In this document: positions 9,418 to 19,143 of the stretch, in pieces
How the letters are laid out: every line of letters starts with the position of its first letter
Numbering within the stretch: the first letter of the stretch is position 1
Assembly: GCF_014196715.1 (NCBI RefSeq)
Contig: NZ_JACIEF010000001.1
Location: forward strand, 24,709 to 88,708
Length of the DNA: 64,000 nucleotides
DNA from: Pedobacter zeae
GTDB lineage: Bacteria; Bacteroidota; Bacteroidia; Sphingobacteriales; Sphingobacteriaceae
Reading direction: 5' to 3'
Position numbers and translations under genes: made by a program
Notes under the pieces: generated by a model
The model's input: the letters and a program-made list of their open reading frames with translations, nothing else
The model's database searches: none
What the model was told of the DNA's origin: nothing

Positions 9418-11115
9418 TTAAAAAGAATAAGTGAGCCCCCCGAAAATATTAAATCCATTCACCTGGTAATACAGATACCGGCTATAGTTTGTATTTAAAA
9501 TATTGTTTGCTTTGGCAAAAACAGAGAATTTTTTGTTGATACGATAATCTGCACCAAGACCTAAATCTACAAAACCTTTAACCGTAACGATTGATTCAAT
9601 TGATGGGTTCGGAATCACATATTGAGATGGAGGAACCGGGTTAGCAATATTTACTTTTGCCTTAACATCATCCTGGATCACGACACCGGCATTAAAGCTT
9701 AATTTTTTATTGTAAGTGTAAACCAAATTAGAGCTCACTTTTAAGCCGGGCTTAAACCAGGAGTAGGTTTCAGAAGCCGGTTTCCAGTCGTCGAGGTTTA
9801 ATTTACCCGTCCATTTTAAGGCATCGCTTACCTGAACAGAAATTTCGCCCTCTAAGCCTGTTAATTTTGTTTTACCGAAATCGTAGATGACATCAAACTT
9901 GTTAAAGTCAGTATAGTTATTGATAAACAATGGCATATCATCAAACTGTTTTACGTAAATACGGGCTTTGTAACCAAAACCCGGGCCACCAGTACCTTTA
10001 ACCCCTGCACTGAAACTTAGTTTTTCAACAGTATTTTTAATTACTGCATTGCTGTTTAACCAAGGGTTTTCATCTGTAAAGCCTTTTAATGAGTTTCGGT
10101 TTACATCACCCTTAACTTCTCCGAAAACCTGTAAATAATCAGGAATCAAAGTAAAATCTGCGGTAACTGCCGGGAATATCCTGGAGCTGCTAACAGCGCC
10201 AAACTCCTGTACAAAATTAATTCCGGCGGTAATTTTAGCTCCTTTAACCTGTAAACGGATATAGGGATTTAAACGCAAAAGGTTATTGCCAACACTTGTC
10301 AGCGCATCTTTACTGTTGCCAAATTCGGTTGATGCTGCCAAACCTAAGTTTAAGGAATTGATGCGTTTGTTTACATAACCGTTTAAGCTCAGGTAGTTTT
10401 CTTTGGCACTAAATTTATCATTCCAGATATAGCCATTGGCTTTTAATGCGTAACTGAAAGCATCTTCATCTTCTGTAAAGTTCTTTACCAGTTCGCCTTC
10501 CAGTTCGATGGTGGTTAAAGCCTGCTTTTCCGGGTTAGGATTCAGGGTAGGTCGGTCATCATCTATCCCGTAAAAATAGGTGCCGTTACGTTCAAAATTA
10601 ATCCTGCCGCTCACTGTATTTTGATCGAGGATACTGCGTCCAAAAATGCTTAACTGTTGGTTACTGCTGTTTTGTTTGTTCAGCTTTCCTTCCTGGCTAA
10701 AATGTTTAAAATAGCCGCCAAGCTGAAGGCCTTCATCTTTTCCGGTATTAAAATAGGCCTCCCCCAAAAGTGTAGCCAGCGAACCGAATGCACCTTTAAC
10801 ATAATTGTTAACCAAAATACTCGCCTTTTCTTCGGCCAATGCCTGCGCCTGCAGTTTTTGGATATCGCTGTTCAACTCCAGCTTCCTGTCTAAAATGCTG
10901 TAGTTCAGCTTGGCTTTATAGGTTTTAATATCGTCCAAATTCGGACTTCTTCTCAGTTTTACTGCCTCTGCCAGAATGGGTTTATAAGGCCGAACAACTT
11001 CTATTTCTTCTTTTACAACACCTTTTTCATCAGTTTTTTTGTCCTGCGCCCGTGCAGTCATTAACCCGGCAGCCAAAAAAAACAGTGAACTATATATATA
11101 TTTAATCGATTTCAT
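9418..11115 (-). CDS. Outer-membrane beta-barrel protein, TonB-receptor-like
   Basis: Protein of 565 residues with a signal peptide (SLFFLAAGLMTARAQ). A short plug-like start (KEEIEVVRPYKPILAEAVKL, SPNLDDIKTYKAKLNYSI) is followed by barrel strands and ends in FNIFGGLTYSF. It resembles the barrel of TonB-dependent receptors but lacks a full plug. It is 4 bp downstream of a 1007-residue TPR protein, and this pairing points to a joint cell-envelope role. The exact function is unknown. Confidence 0.8.
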   Translation of the reverse strand: MKSIKYIYSSLFFLAAGLMTARAQDKKTDEKGVVKEEIEVVRPYKPILAEAVKLRRSPNLDDIKTYKAKLNYSILDRKLELNSDIQKLQAQALAEEKASILVNNYVKGAFGSLATLLGEAYFNTGKDEGLQLGGYFKHFSQEGKLNKQNSSNQQLSIFGRSILDQNTVSGRINFERNGTYFYGIDDDRPTLNPNPEKQALTTIELEGELVKNFTEDEDAFSYALKANGYIWNDKFSAKENYLSLNGYVNKRINSLNLGLAASTEFGNSKDALTSVGNNLLRLNPYIRLQVKGAKITAGINFVQEFGAVSSSRIFPAVTADFTLIPDYLQVFGEVKGDVNRNSLKGFTDENPWLNSNAVIKNTVEKLSFSAGVKGTGGPGFGYKARIYVKQFDDMPLFINNYTDFNKFDVIYDFGKTKLTGLEGEISVQVSDALKWTGKLNLDDWKPASETYSWFKPGLKVSSNLVYTYNKKLSFNAGVVIQDDVKAKVNIANPVPPSQYVIPNPSIESIVTVKGFVDLGLGADYRINKKFSVFAKANNILNTNYSRYLYYQVNGFNIFGGLTYSF

Positions 11116-11119
11116 AATG

Positions 11120-14100
11120 CTACTTCTTCTGGTTTAGTTTTTCAAGTTTTTCTTTGGCCGTAGGAATGATATCATCCTTGCCTTCGTAATTATCAATAAT
11201 ACTGAGAAGTGTGCTCTTTGCCTGCAAATTATCTTTCAGGGCAACATAGTTATCCGATAAAAGAATAAATGCTTTAGCTACCCAATAATCATAAGCGGCC
11301 ATGTTGTTGATCAGATCAAAACAGGTTTTGGATGAGGTTTTATAATCACCTTTGTTATATTCTACCAAAGCCAGGTTGTATTTTGCCTCGGCTGCGGCAA
11401 CTGTTTTGGTTTTGGCCACTACGTTTTTAAATTCCTTAACTGCGGTGGTGGTATCGCCTTTCAGCAAATAGGCTTTCCCCGAGAATAAACCTGAACTGTT
11501 TTTCTCTTCTTCAGAAGCTTTTTCCGAATCTTTGGTCAGTTGTGCATATTTCAGCATATCATCTGGCATGTTTAAAGCGGTGTAAGCCTTTAACAGGTTA
11601 TTGATGGCGAAGCTGTAGTGCGATTTATAATCGGTTGTGGTTTCCAGTCTTTTCAGGTAAACAATGGCCTCATTGTATTTCTTCTGATTTAAGAACAATT
11701 GCGAAATGCTTACGAGTGAGCGTTCAGTATAATCGCTGGTCCAGTCGTTTAAGATAAATTCATAATCCGGGATCGCCTCATCCGGACGTTTTAATTTTAC
11801 CAGCGATTCGGCCCTGATAAATTTGGCTTCTTTCTCATGATTGGCTTTCGGGAATTTATCAAAATAAGCATTAACGGCCTGGAACGCACCGTTGGCATCG
11901 CCTTTTAAATAAAGGTTGTTTACGGCAGCGAAAACAATATTATCCTGCTCATTGCTCGAGTAATTGCCCAGTGGCGTAGTATTGGCATAGGCAATAAAAC
12001 CATTTGCATCACCACGGTCTACATAAATGTTTTTGATAGACTCCATAGCCTGTTTGGCTTCATCAGAGGTTGGGTAATCAGCAATCACCTTTTTAAACGA
12101 TTCTAAAGCAGCATCGTCCTGATCCTGGTTGTACTGAACTAAGCCAATCGTTACCAGTGCTTTTGCTACGTAGCTGCTGTGTGGGTATTTGGCAATTAAG
12201 GCTACAAGATCTGATTTTGATTTATCGAAATCTCCTTTATTAAAGTAAGTATAGGCCGTTTCGAAACCGGCATCGTCTGCATAATTCGAGTTTGGAAAAG
12301 CCTTTAATAAATTTTGCATGGTTGCGATTTTCGCATCATATTGGTTTTCCAATCCCTGGATCATCCCTTTCTGGAACGTGGCATAATCTTCAGAAGCAGT
12401 GTGCCTGCTGATGATTTTGTTATAATTTGCCATTGCGTCGCCATAATTTTTATTCACAAAATAGGAGTCGGCTAAACGGATGGTTGCATCATCAATGGTT
12501 TTTTGGTCTTTATCATTGCCTGCCAAAAATTTTTCGAAATAATTTGCTGCCTTACTATATTTTTCGTCCTCGAAAGCGGCATAGGCCAGGGCATAGTTCG
12601 CAAAATTATAAACGCCGGTTTTATCTGCATCCGGCATTTTCAAAAACTTTTCGAAAGTGGTAACCGATTCTCCGTATTTACGCAGTTCGTACATCGATTC
12701 TGCTTTCCAGTAAGTATTTAAAGCATTTATTTCATTGTCTTCTGGGAACTTTTCGGAGCGTAAAAACATCGATAACGCATTAGGGAAGGCCCTTTCGTTA
12801 TAAAATTCTAATCCACGGAAATAAGTAACTTTCTGATAAGCCTCTTTAGCCTCGAGGTTTTTGTCGGGAATAGGCTCCAGAATATCTACAGCTGCCTGGT
12901 AATTTTTGGTGGTTAATAAAACCTCACCCAATAAAGTTTTGGCTTCGTTTATCTTGCGCGATTTTGGAAAGGTTTTTAAGAAACCCTGGGTCGCTTCTAA
13001 AGCTTGTTGATGGAATTCTAATTCGTAACTTAACTTGGCATAGTTTAACCAGGCTTCTTCCTGTATAGCCTTATCGAAGCTTAAACGCGAAGCCCTGAAA
13101 AAAGCACTCTGCGCTTTCTGCTTGTTACCTAACTGGATAAAAGCTTTACCCAGGGTGTGCATACCGTTTTGCAGGTAAATATCATCGGTATTTAACTTTT
13201 CTAATACGGCTACTGATTCTTTATATTTTTTATTCTGGAATAAGGAGTAACCGTACTGGTAAATAAAGAGGTTGTTCTTGGTTTCGTTTTTATCTTTGGC
13301 ATAATATTCAGCAAAATACTTTTCGGCATTTTTGAATTCAGATTTTGCAAAATAAGATGCCGCTACCAAACTCAGCATTTCCGGTTCGAACTGCTGTTTG
13401 GTTTTTTGAATGGCCGCCAAAGCATAGCTGATCACATCGTCATAGCGCTCGTCAAGATAGTACATCGAAGTGATGTAGTAGGGATAGCTGGCCTCATAGG
13501 TAGGAGAACCCTTTAACTTTTCGAAGTTGGCCAAAGCCGTTTTATACTCTTTATTTAAGTAATTGATATAAGCAAAGTAGTAGGTGGCACTTTCCTGAAA
13601 ATCGCCTTCTTCTTTTTTAACCTTTTCGAACAAAGGCTCGGCTTTGTCGTAGTCTTTAAGTTCAAAATAGGCATAACCCTGTTTAAACTGGTATTCATTT
13701 CTTTGTTTGCCCGAAAGGGTGGAAGGGTCTGTTTTCTCAAACCATTCTAAAGATTTTTTATAGTTTTTCTGGTTAAAATAAGTTTTTCCAACATAAAAAT
13801 AAGCCAGTTTGGTATTCGGGTTTAACGGATAATCGCGGATAAAAGCCTGAAACAAACTCTCGGCATCGCTATTGGTTAACTCTAACGCGCAAACGGCAGC
13901 ATAGAATTTGGCATTCTCCTTTAGTAAAGACAGTTCGGAGTTGCTTTCTGTTTGTGTAGAAGGTTTATAGCGTTGCAGCTCAACCAGTTTAAACTGTTGT
14001 GCAGCCGCAGTGTATTTTTCTTTCTCTAATAATTCTAAGCCCGTTTGATAGTTTTTGTTAAGGTTCTGCACGGCGCTAACTTGGGCGTAGGTGCTAAAAC

Positions 14101-14143
14101 CTCCTGCTAAAATTAGCGGAATTAATAAGTATTTTTTCTGCAT
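11120..14143 (-). CDS. Large periplasmic TPR-repeat protein
   Basis: Protein of 1007 residues from ATG at 14143; an in-frame TTG at 14152 is not preferred. A signal peptide ends near residue 20 (LIPLILAGGFSTYAQ). The rest is a long series of tetratricopeptide helices, for example KLAYFYVGKTYFNQKNYKKS, LEWFEKTDP, YAYFELKDYDKAEPLFEK, FETAYTYFNKGDFDKSKSDL and AKYNLALVEYNKGDYKTSSK. Such repeats mediate protein-protein contacts. It is co-transcribed with the barrel protein just downstream, so it probably works as its periplasmic or outer-membrane-associated partner. A -7-like CATATTTG (one mismatch) precedes the ATG. Confidence 0.9.
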   Translation of the reverse strand: MQKKYLLIPLILAGGFSTYAQVSAVQNLNKNYQTGLELLEKEKYTAAAQQFKLVELQRYKPSTQTESNSELSLLKENAKFYAAVCALELTNSDAESLFQAFIRDYPLNPNTKLAYFYVGKTYFNQKNYKKSLEWFEKTDPSTLSGKQRNEYQFKQGYAYFELKDYDKAEPLFEKVKKEEGDFQESATYYFAYINYLNKEYKTALANFEKLKGSPTYEASYPYYITSMYYLDERYDDVISYALAAIQKTKQQFEPEMLSLVAASYFAKSEFKNAEKYFAEYYAKDKNETKNNLFIYQYGYSLFQNKKYKESVAVLEKLNTDDIYLQNGMHTLGKAFIQLGNKQKAQSAFFRASRLSFDKAIQEEAWLNYAKLSYELEFHQQALEATQGFLKTFPKSRKINEAKTLLGEVLLTTKNYQAAVDILEPIPDKNLEAKEAYQKVTYFRGLEFYNERAFPNALSMFLRSEKFPEDNEINALNTYWKAESMYELRKYGESVTTFEKFLKMPDADKTGVYNFANYALAYAAFEDEKYSKAANYFEKFLAGNDKDQKTIDDATIRLADSYFVNKNYGDAMANYNKIISRHTASEDYATFQKGMIQGLENQYDAKIATMQNLLKAFPNSNYADDAGFETAYTYFNKGDFDKSKSDLVALIAKYPHSSYVAKALVTIGLVQYNQDQDDAALESFKKVIADYPTSDEAKQAMESIKNIYVDRGDANGFIAYANTTPLGNYSSNEQDNIVFAAVNNLYLKGDANGAFQAVNAYFDKFPKANHEKEAKFIRAESLVKLKRPDEAIPDYEFILNDWTSDYTERSLVSISQLFLNQKKYNEAIVYLKRLETTTDYKSHYSFAINNLLKAYTALNMPDDMLKYAQLTKDSEKASEEEKNSSGLFSGKAYLLKGDTTTAVKEFKNVVAKTKTVAAAEAKYNLALVEYNKGDYKTSSKTCFDLINNMAAYDYWVAKAFILLSDNYVALKDNLQAKSTLLSIIDNYEGKDDIIPTAKEKLEKLNQKK

Positions 14144-14586
14144 TGGTTTCAAATATGGTTGGTACTAAATTAGAAATAGTATCAAAGCTTATCAACAGAA
14201 GTAATTAACATCTGTTAATAACACAAATAAACGACTGGATTTTTGGTTTGGTATTAAGGTGTATACGAATGTGGAAAAGTTGAAGGGTTCATTGGTCATT
14301 TGTTCACTAGTCATTGGTACCGCCACTTCCAGTAGGGGTTCATTGGTTCATTCGTCAATAGTTCATTGGTACCACCGCATCCGTCATTGTGAAGCGGCTT
14401 TTCAGCTAACAAAGCAATCTAGTAGAAGGGGTAACTAGTCAATCATATAAATTGGTTAATTGCCATAAGCTATTAGCAATGGATTATTTACTAATGCATT
14501 GCTAAAAAAGATGCTGGATTTAGTCCTTTTGGCAAGATGCTAGATTATGCACTCTGCACTAATGAACGATGACCAATTGAACTAAC
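14144..14586. other. 443-bp intergenic region with repeat clusters
   Basis: No gene seen. A 51-bp tandem duplication made of TTCATTGG-type units lies at 14286-14386, a CGTCATTGTGAAGCGG ... AAAGCAATCT dispersed repeat fragment at 14387-14420, and short units in the opposite orientation (AATGAACGATGACCAATTGA) at 14561-14580, directly downstream of the pyrB stop. Confidence 0.7.
14286..14386. repeat. 51-bp tandem duplication of heptamer-like units
   Basis: GGTTCATTGGT starts at 14286 and again at 14337. Each copy holds several 7-8 bp units of TTCATTGG type and ends in TTGGTACC followed by G/A-CC. The unit type matches the arrays at 28461-28640 and 41041-41183, in opposite orientation. Confidence 0.8.
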
Positions 14587-15516
14587 CTATCCCTGGCTTG
14601 CTAGTAAATACAGCACCGCCATTCTTACCGCCACGCCGTTTTCTACCTGTTCTAAAATGATCGATTGTTTGCTGTCGGCCACATCGCTGGTGATCTCCAC
14701 ACCACGGTTAATCGGGCCCGGGTGCATTACCACGATTTCTTTATCCAAGTTATCCAAGATCTGTTTATTTAAGCCATACATCATAGCATATTCCCTTAAA
14801 GATGGGAAATATTTAATGTCCTGGCGCTCCAGCTGGATACGCAGCATATTGGCTACGTCGCACCAGTTTAGGGCTTTAATGAGGTTGTGTTCTACTTTTA
14901 CCCCCAGTTGGTGGATATTTTTCGGGATCAAGGTAGTTGGTCCGCATACCATTACCTCGGCACCTAGGCGCTGTAAGCAAAGGATGTTCGAGATGGCTAC
15001 GCGTGAGTGTAAAATGTCGCCTACAATGACTACTTTTTTACCGGCTACATCGCCAAGTTTCTGACGGATGGAGAAAGCATCAAGCAAAGCCTGTGTAGGG
15101 TGTTCGTGCGCACCATCGCCGGCATTTACAATCTGCGCCTTTACGTGTTTACTTAAAAACTGACCGGCACCTGCATAGGGATGACGCATCACCACCATAT
15201 CAACTTTCATTGATAAGATATTGTTTACGGTATCAATAAGGGTTTCGCCTTTGCTTACCGATGAAGATGAAGCAGCAAAATTAATCACATCGGCCGAAAG
15301 CCTTTTTTCTGCGAGCTCGAAAGAAAGTTTGGTACGCGTAGAATTTTCAAAAAAGATATTGGCAATCGTAATATCGCGGAGTGAAGGAACCTTTTTGATG
15401 GGCCTGTTAATCACTTCCTTGAAATTATCTGCAGTTTCGAAAATCAATTCGATATCATTCCGGTTAATATCTTTAATGCCTAAAAGATGTCGGGTTGATA
15501 GTTTTTCTGCTGCCAT
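14587..15516 (-). CDS. pyrB: Aspartate carbamoyltransferase catalytic subunit
   Basis: Condenses carbamoyl phosphate and aspartate to N-carbamoylaspartate in de novo pyrimidine synthesis. At 309 residues it is full length. The carbamoyl-phosphate motif ENSTRTKLSFELAEKRL is near residue 56, HPTQALLDAFSI and VGDILHSRVA are in place, and the aspartate-site motif HPGPINRGVE is near 265. The ATG lies 2 bp after the stop of pyrR, so the two form an operon. Repeat units begin right after its stop codon. Confidence 0.97.
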   Translation of the reverse strand: MAAEKLSTRHLLGIKDINRNDIELIFETADNFKEVINRPIKKVPSLRDITIANIFFENSTRTKLSFELAEKRLSADVINFAASSSSVSKGETLIDTVNNILSMKVDMVVMRHPYAGAGQFLSKHVKAQIVNAGDGAHEHPTQALLDAFSIRQKLGDVAGKKVVIVGDILHSRVAISNILCLQRLGAEVMVCGPTTLIPKNIHQLGVKVEHNLIKALNWCDVANMLRIQLERQDIKYFPSLREYAMMYGLNKQILDNLDKEIVVMHPGPINRGVEITSDVADSKQSIILEQVENGVAVRMAVLYLLASQG

Positions 15517-15518
15517 TT

Positions 15519-16067
15519 TTATTTATTGTTGTCCGATATTAAAATCACTTTGTCTTCACTTCCTTCGCTCGCCCAGGTTACTTTTACCTGTTGCGAGTTT
15601 AAGCTATCTACCTGATGGCCAATGTAATCCGGTTCTATAGGTAAATGCCTGCTAAACCTACGGTCTATTAAAACTAAAAGCTCCACTTTCTCTGGTCGGC
15701 CATAAGCAAGTAAGGCATCAAGTGCTGCCCTAATGGTTCTTCCGGTCCAAAGTACATCGTCAATTAAGATCACTTTTTTGCCTTCGATAATAAAATCGAT
15801 CGAGTTGCTGCTCGCGGTAACCAACCCATCTTTACGGCGAAAATCGTCTCTGAAGAAAGTAATATCGAGATTGCCCTTTACTATTTTCTTGTTTTTATGG
15901 ATGGTTTGTAATTCCTGGTGAATACGGTCTGCCAAAAAAATACCCCTTGGCTGGATGCCAATTAAAACCGTATTGGAGAAATCGTCGTGGTTTTCAATTA
16001 ATTGATGGCAGAGCCTCTTAATTGTAATCTGAATTTTTTGCCCGTCAAGAAGTGTTTTCTTTTGCAT
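15519..16067 (-). CDS. pyrR: Bifunctional pyr operon regulator / uracil phosphoribosyltransferase
   Basis: PyrR homologue of 182 residues from ATG at 16067. The PRPP-binding motif is VILIDDVLWTGRTIRAALDA, and the N-terminal part (IQPRGIFLADRI) fits the family. In Firmicutes PyrR attenuates pyr mRNA; here it heads the operon with pyrB, which supports the pyrimidine role, but no anti-terminator structure was identified. An upstream TTG at 16085 lies inside a -7 box (16083-16090) and would be upstream of the transcript start, so the ATG is chosen. Confidence 0.92.
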   Translation of the reverse strand: MQKKTLLDGQKIQITIKRLCHQLIENHDDFSNTVLIGIQPRGIFLADRIHQELQTIHKNKKIVKGNLDITFFRDDFRRKDGLVTASSNSIDFIIEGKKVILIDDVLWTGRTIRAALDALLAYGRPEKVELLVLIDRRFSRHLPIEPDYIGHQVDSLNSQQVKVTWASEGSEDKVILISDNNK

Positions 16068-16082
16068 TGAAGAAGGATTGGG

Positions 16083-16090
16083 CAAATATA
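16083..16090 (-). promoter_or_regulatory. Candidate -7 box before pyrR
   Basis: On the minus strand the bases read TATATTTG, a match to TAnnTTTG, 15 nt before the pyrR ATG. A clear -33 TTG is not seen. Confidence 0.5.
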
Positions 16091-16363
16091 TAAAAATGTT
16101 TTAAGCTAAGAAAGTGGAATGCAGATTGTTTATGGCTTTACCCTTAAATTGTTCTGTTACAAGATTAAAAACTGTTTTTCTTATGCTATTTTTTTGGAAA
16201 GCAATGGTTGCTTTTCCGCTTAATGTTAGTCCGGCTGTACACTGTAGTCCCGATTTGCAATCGTGAGCTGCCGTTTCCATCCGGTTTAGGTGGCCAGTTT
16301 TTGCAATTATTCAGGGTAAAACCAAACGCATTATATTCATCAATATTCTTATTTTTATAACTT

Positions 16364-16765
16364 ATGATGCAAAAACCTGTAATCTTTTTTGATGGTGTTT
16401 GTAACCTCTGTCACTCATCTGTTCAGTTTGTCATTGCGCATGATAAAAAGGATCAATTCAGATTTACTCCGCTACAAGGTGATTATGCCAGAGAAATGCT
16501 GCCAAAATTTAATGTGGATACAGAAAAATTGAATACCATTTTGTTATTGGAAGATGGAAAACTCTACATCAAATCTTCTGCAGCACTAAGGATAGCCCGA
16601 AAACTTAATGGATTATTTCCGCTTTTGTACGTATTTCTCATTGTTCCCAAATTTATACGCGACTGGTTTTACGATATGATTGCCAAAAACCGTTACAAAT
16701 GGTGGGGAAAGCAGGAGAGTTGCTGGCTGCCAACGCCCGAATTAAAAAGTAAGTTTTACCCTTAG
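16364..16765 (+). CDS. DCC family thiol-disulfide oxidoreductase-like protein (DUF393)
   Basis: Protein of 133 residues with the defining N-terminal motif FFDGVCNLCHSSVQF, in which a CxxC pair follows an aspartate. The middle (RFTPLQGDYAREML, LLLEDGKLYIKSSAALRIAR) and the helical end (PLLYVFLIVPKFIRDWFYDM) match the family. Members are predicted redox proteins; substrate is unknown. Two adjacent ATG codons (16364 and 16367) are possible starts. It is convergent with the next small gene, with a 2-bp gap. Confidence 0.88.
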   Translation: MMQKPVIFFDGVCNLCHSSVQFVIAHDKKDQFRFTPLQGDYAREMLPKFNVDTEKLNTILLLEDGKLYIKSSAALRIARKLNGLFPLLYVFLIVPKFIRDWFYDMIAKNRYKWWGKQESCWLPTPELKSKFYP

Positions 16766-16767
16766 TT

Positions 16768-16968
16768 TTATGGTTTGTTTTTCTTTCCACGCGGCGACCA
16801 CAACCAAAGCGATAATACAATTAATGGAATACAGATGCTCAATGAAATTACAATCAGAATCGGACGCTGTTTAACCATGTCTGCTTCCTGGGAGATAAAA
16901 ACGTATACTGCCTCTTTGATGGCAAATAGGGTAACAAGGGTAGAGAGAACAGCCAATAGTTTACGCAT
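16768..16968 (-). CDS. Small membrane protein
   Basis: Hypothetical 66-residue protein with two hydrophobic helices (LLAVLSTLVTLFAIKEAVYV and ILIVISLSICIPLIVLSLWL) and a basic end (SPRGKKNKP). ATG start. Convergent with the DCC gene. No family recognised; a real gene is plausible because of the clean two-helix pattern. Confidence 0.55.
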   Translation of the reverse strand: MRKLLAVLSTLVTLFAIKEAVYVFISQEADMVKQRPILIVISLSICIPLIVLSLWLWSPRGKKNKP

Positions 16969-17015
16969 GGTTTAATTTTTACTGCAAAGATTGCATAAAT
17001 TTTTAAAAACAAGAA

Positions 17016-17040
17016 TCATGCTGAACTAAATTCAGCATGA
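17016..17040. repeat. Inverted repeat TCATGCTGAA
   Basis: Perfect 10-bp arms TCATGCTGAA / TTCAGCATGA around CTAAA. A related hairpin is at 63524-63542 and single arms occur near 24800, 41013 and 41105, so this is a dispersed intergenic element of this genome. It may act as a weak terminator. Confidence 0.7.
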
Positions 17041-17106
17041 CAGGCAGTAAACAAAAATTCGGCCGGATTGCTCCAAACGGACCTGTGTTTACGAACTAAA
17101 CGAAAA

Positions 17107-17481
17107 TTATTCTGCTGTTTTAACAGGCTCAAGATTTTTCAGTTCTTCTTCGGAGAACAGGCGGTAATGGATCTTGAATGTCTTTTGAAGTGGGGTTTCT
17201 AAAGAAAATCCACCAACGCCAAAGCCATCCAGCACATCTAAAGTAAAATGTGAGGATTTCCAGTATTCAAAAAGGTCCCGGTCTACCCAAAATTCGCAGC
17301 CCTCTACTTCGCCCAAACAAACATCACGCATACGGAGGTAATAACCGCCTTTTTCAAAACATTGGGGTTGTGTACCTTCACAGCAGCCTCCCGCCTGATA
17401 GAACATCAGTTCCCCATGTTGTTCTTTTAAAATTGCAATCAGCTCTTTTGCTTTTGCTGTGCTGTCTATTCGCTTAATCAT
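17107..17481 (-). CDS. DUF779 domain protein
   Basis: Small cytoplasmic protein of 124 residues with a cysteine cluster GGCCEGTQPQC near residue 32 and further motifs GYYLRMRDVCLGEVEG and FTLDVLDGFGVGGFSLETP. DUF779 genes are commonly next to NAD-dependent aldehyde dehydrogenases, as here (156 bp downstream of the dehydrogenase, same strand). The role is not established; a helper of aldehyde or alcohol oxidation is inferred from context. Confidence 0.88.
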   Translation of the reverse strand: MIKRIDSTAKAKELIAILKEQHGELMFYQAGGCCEGTQPQCFEKGGYYLRMRDVCLGEVEGCEFWVDRDLFEYWKSSHFTLDVLDGFGVGGFSLETPLQKTFKIHYRLFSEEELKNLEPVKTAE

Positions 17482-17520
17482 AGTGATGTATAGATGGTTT
17501 TACTGTTCTTCGCATTTCAA

Positions 17521-17640
17521 TAGTTGTATCGTTCATGGTCTAATGGCTGATAGCCGTATTGCTAAATTAATTTTCGCAAGGTTCGGCTTTTATGAAACAC
17601 GAGGCCATGAACTAACCAACTACGAACTATGATCTGACTA
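17521..17640. repeat. Inverted pair of short-unit repeats at the aldehyde dehydrogenase 3' end
   Basis: Bases 17521-17538 (TAGTTGTATCGTTCATGG) match the reverse complement of 17605-17622 at 15 of 18 positions. On the gene strand the right arm reads as about 7-bp units, TAGTTCG TAGTTGG TTAGTTC, starting directly after the TAG stop. A long-range hairpin in the 3' untranslated region is possible. Confidence 0.6.
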
Positions 17641-19143
17641 AAAGAAACCTAATTTATTTTTATCATATGAAATGAGCATGTTTTTAGTCTGACGGTAATG
17701 GCCCAACATCATTTTATGATTCTCTCTGCCAACTCCTGATTGTTTATATCCTCCGAAGGGTGCGCCTGCCGGGTAAGAGTGGTATTGATTTACCCATACA
17801 CGTCCTGCTTGTATGGCGTGCGGTACCTGGTAAAGTTCGTGTGCATCGCGTGTCCAAACACCGGCACCCAAACCATACAACGTATCATTTGCAATTTCAA
17901 TCGCCTCTTCGACGGTTTTAAAGGTGGTAACGGCCAATACCGGGCCGAAAATTTCCTCCTGGAAGATCCGCATTCTATTATGGCCCTTGAAAATGGTGGG
18001 TTTGATGTAATATCCCCCGCCCAACTCACCAGCTAATTTATTTACTTCTCCGCCGGTTAACACTTCTGCACCTTCTTCTTTACCTAATTTAATGTATTGC
18101 GCAATTTTTTCATATTGGATTTTCGAAGCTTGTGCACCCATCATTACCGTTTTATCCAAAGGATTTCCTATTTTAATGGCTTCAGTTCTTTCAATCACTT
18201 TAGCTATAAATCTTTCATAAATATCTTCCTGAACCAATAAGCGTGATGGACAGGTACAAATCTCGCCCTGATTTAAAGCGAACATCACTGCGCCTTCTAC
18301 CGCTTTATCTAAAAAGGCATCGTCTTCATCCATTACCGAGCTAAAGAAAATGTTAGGTGATTTACCCCCCAGTTCCAAGGTAACCGGTATGATATTCTCG
18401 GTAGCATACTGCATCACTAACCTGCCGGTAGGCGTAGATCCGGTAAATGCGGCTTTTGATATTTTTGGATTGGTAACCAGGGCGCGGCCAAGTTCTGCTC
18501 CAAAACCATTCACTACATTCACCACTCCCGGGGGCAATAGGTCGCCAATCAGTTCCATCAACACCATAATTGAAATCGGCGTACTCTCAGCTGGTTTCAG
18601 CACTACGCAATTACCCGCTGCAAGTGCCGGAGCCAGTTTCCATATCCCCATCAGGAGTGGGAAATTCCACGGAATAATCTGGGCCACCACGCCAATTGGC
18701 TCATGAACAATAAGGGAAACAGTGTTTTGATCAAGTTCGGATAACGAACCTTCCTCAGCGCGGATCACCCCCGCGAAATACCTGAAGTGGTCTATACCAA
18801 GCGGTAAATCAGCTGCCAGCGTTTCTCTAACTGCTTTTCCATTGTCGATGGTCTCAACAGTTGCCAGATATTCAAGGTTATCTTCCATCCGTTGCGCAAT
18901 TTTATTTAAGATAATACTTCTTTCAGTTGAGGAGGTTTTGCTCCAGGTTTTAAAAGCTTCATGCGCCGCATCAATAGCCAATTCTAAATCCTCTTTGGTA
19001 GAATGTGCCGCTTTGGTAAATACTTTGCCATCAATCGGGGATATATTGTCAAAATAAGCCCCTTTAACCGGTGCTACAAATTTTCCTCCGATATAGTTAT
19101 CGTAATGGGATTTGAATGATGGTTTTTCCATTAAATTTTCCAT
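17638..19143 (-). CDS. NAD-dependent aldehyde dehydrogenase, AldB/ExaC-like
   Basis: Oxidises an aldehyde, probably acetaldehyde, to the acid. At 501 residues it is full length. The general base is Glu257 in [10 protein letters not shown], the nucleophile Cys296 in [11 protein letters not shown], and the cofactor loop is FTGSTPTG near 233. The GEICTCPSR form of the active site is that of the AldB/ExaC group. It lies upstream of DUF779 and divergent from an AraC regulator, the likely activator. A -7 box TAAATTTG is at 19160-19167. The C-terminus (NKLGFF) is canonical. Confidence 0.94.
   Translation of the reverse strand: MENLMEKPSFKSHYDNYIGGKFVAPVKGAYFDNISPIDGKVFTKAAHSTKEDLELAIDAAHEAFKTWSKTSSTERSIILNKIAQRMEDNLEYLATVETIDNGKAVRETLAADLPLGIDHFRYFAGVIRAEEGSLSELDQNTVSLIVHEPIGVVAQIIPWNFPLLMGIWKLAPALAAGNCVVLKPAESTPISIMVLMELIGDLLPPGVVNVVNGFGAELGRALVTNPKISKAAFTGSTPTGRLVMQYATENIIPVTLELGGKSPNIFFSSVMDEDDAFLDKAVEGAVMFALNQGEICTCPSRLLVQEDIYERFIAKVIERTEAIKIGNPLDKTVMMGAQASKIQYEKIAQYIKLGKEEGAEVLTGGEVNKLAGELGGGYYIKPTIFKGHNRMRIFQEEIFGPVLAVTTFKTVEEAIEIANDTLYGLGAGVWTRDAHELYQVPHAIQAGRVWVNQYHSYPAGAPFGGYKQSGVGRENHKMMLGHYRQTKNMLISYDKNKLGFF

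Noticed and set aside
9135..9458. 107-codon minus-strand frame
   Set aside because: It runs through a strong terminator and a dispersed repeat, and ends in the sigma operon; not protein-like.
14587..16067. PyrR-controlled attenuator in the pyrR leader
   Set aside because: Only 15 nt lie between the -7 box and the ATG, too short for the known anti-terminator structure.
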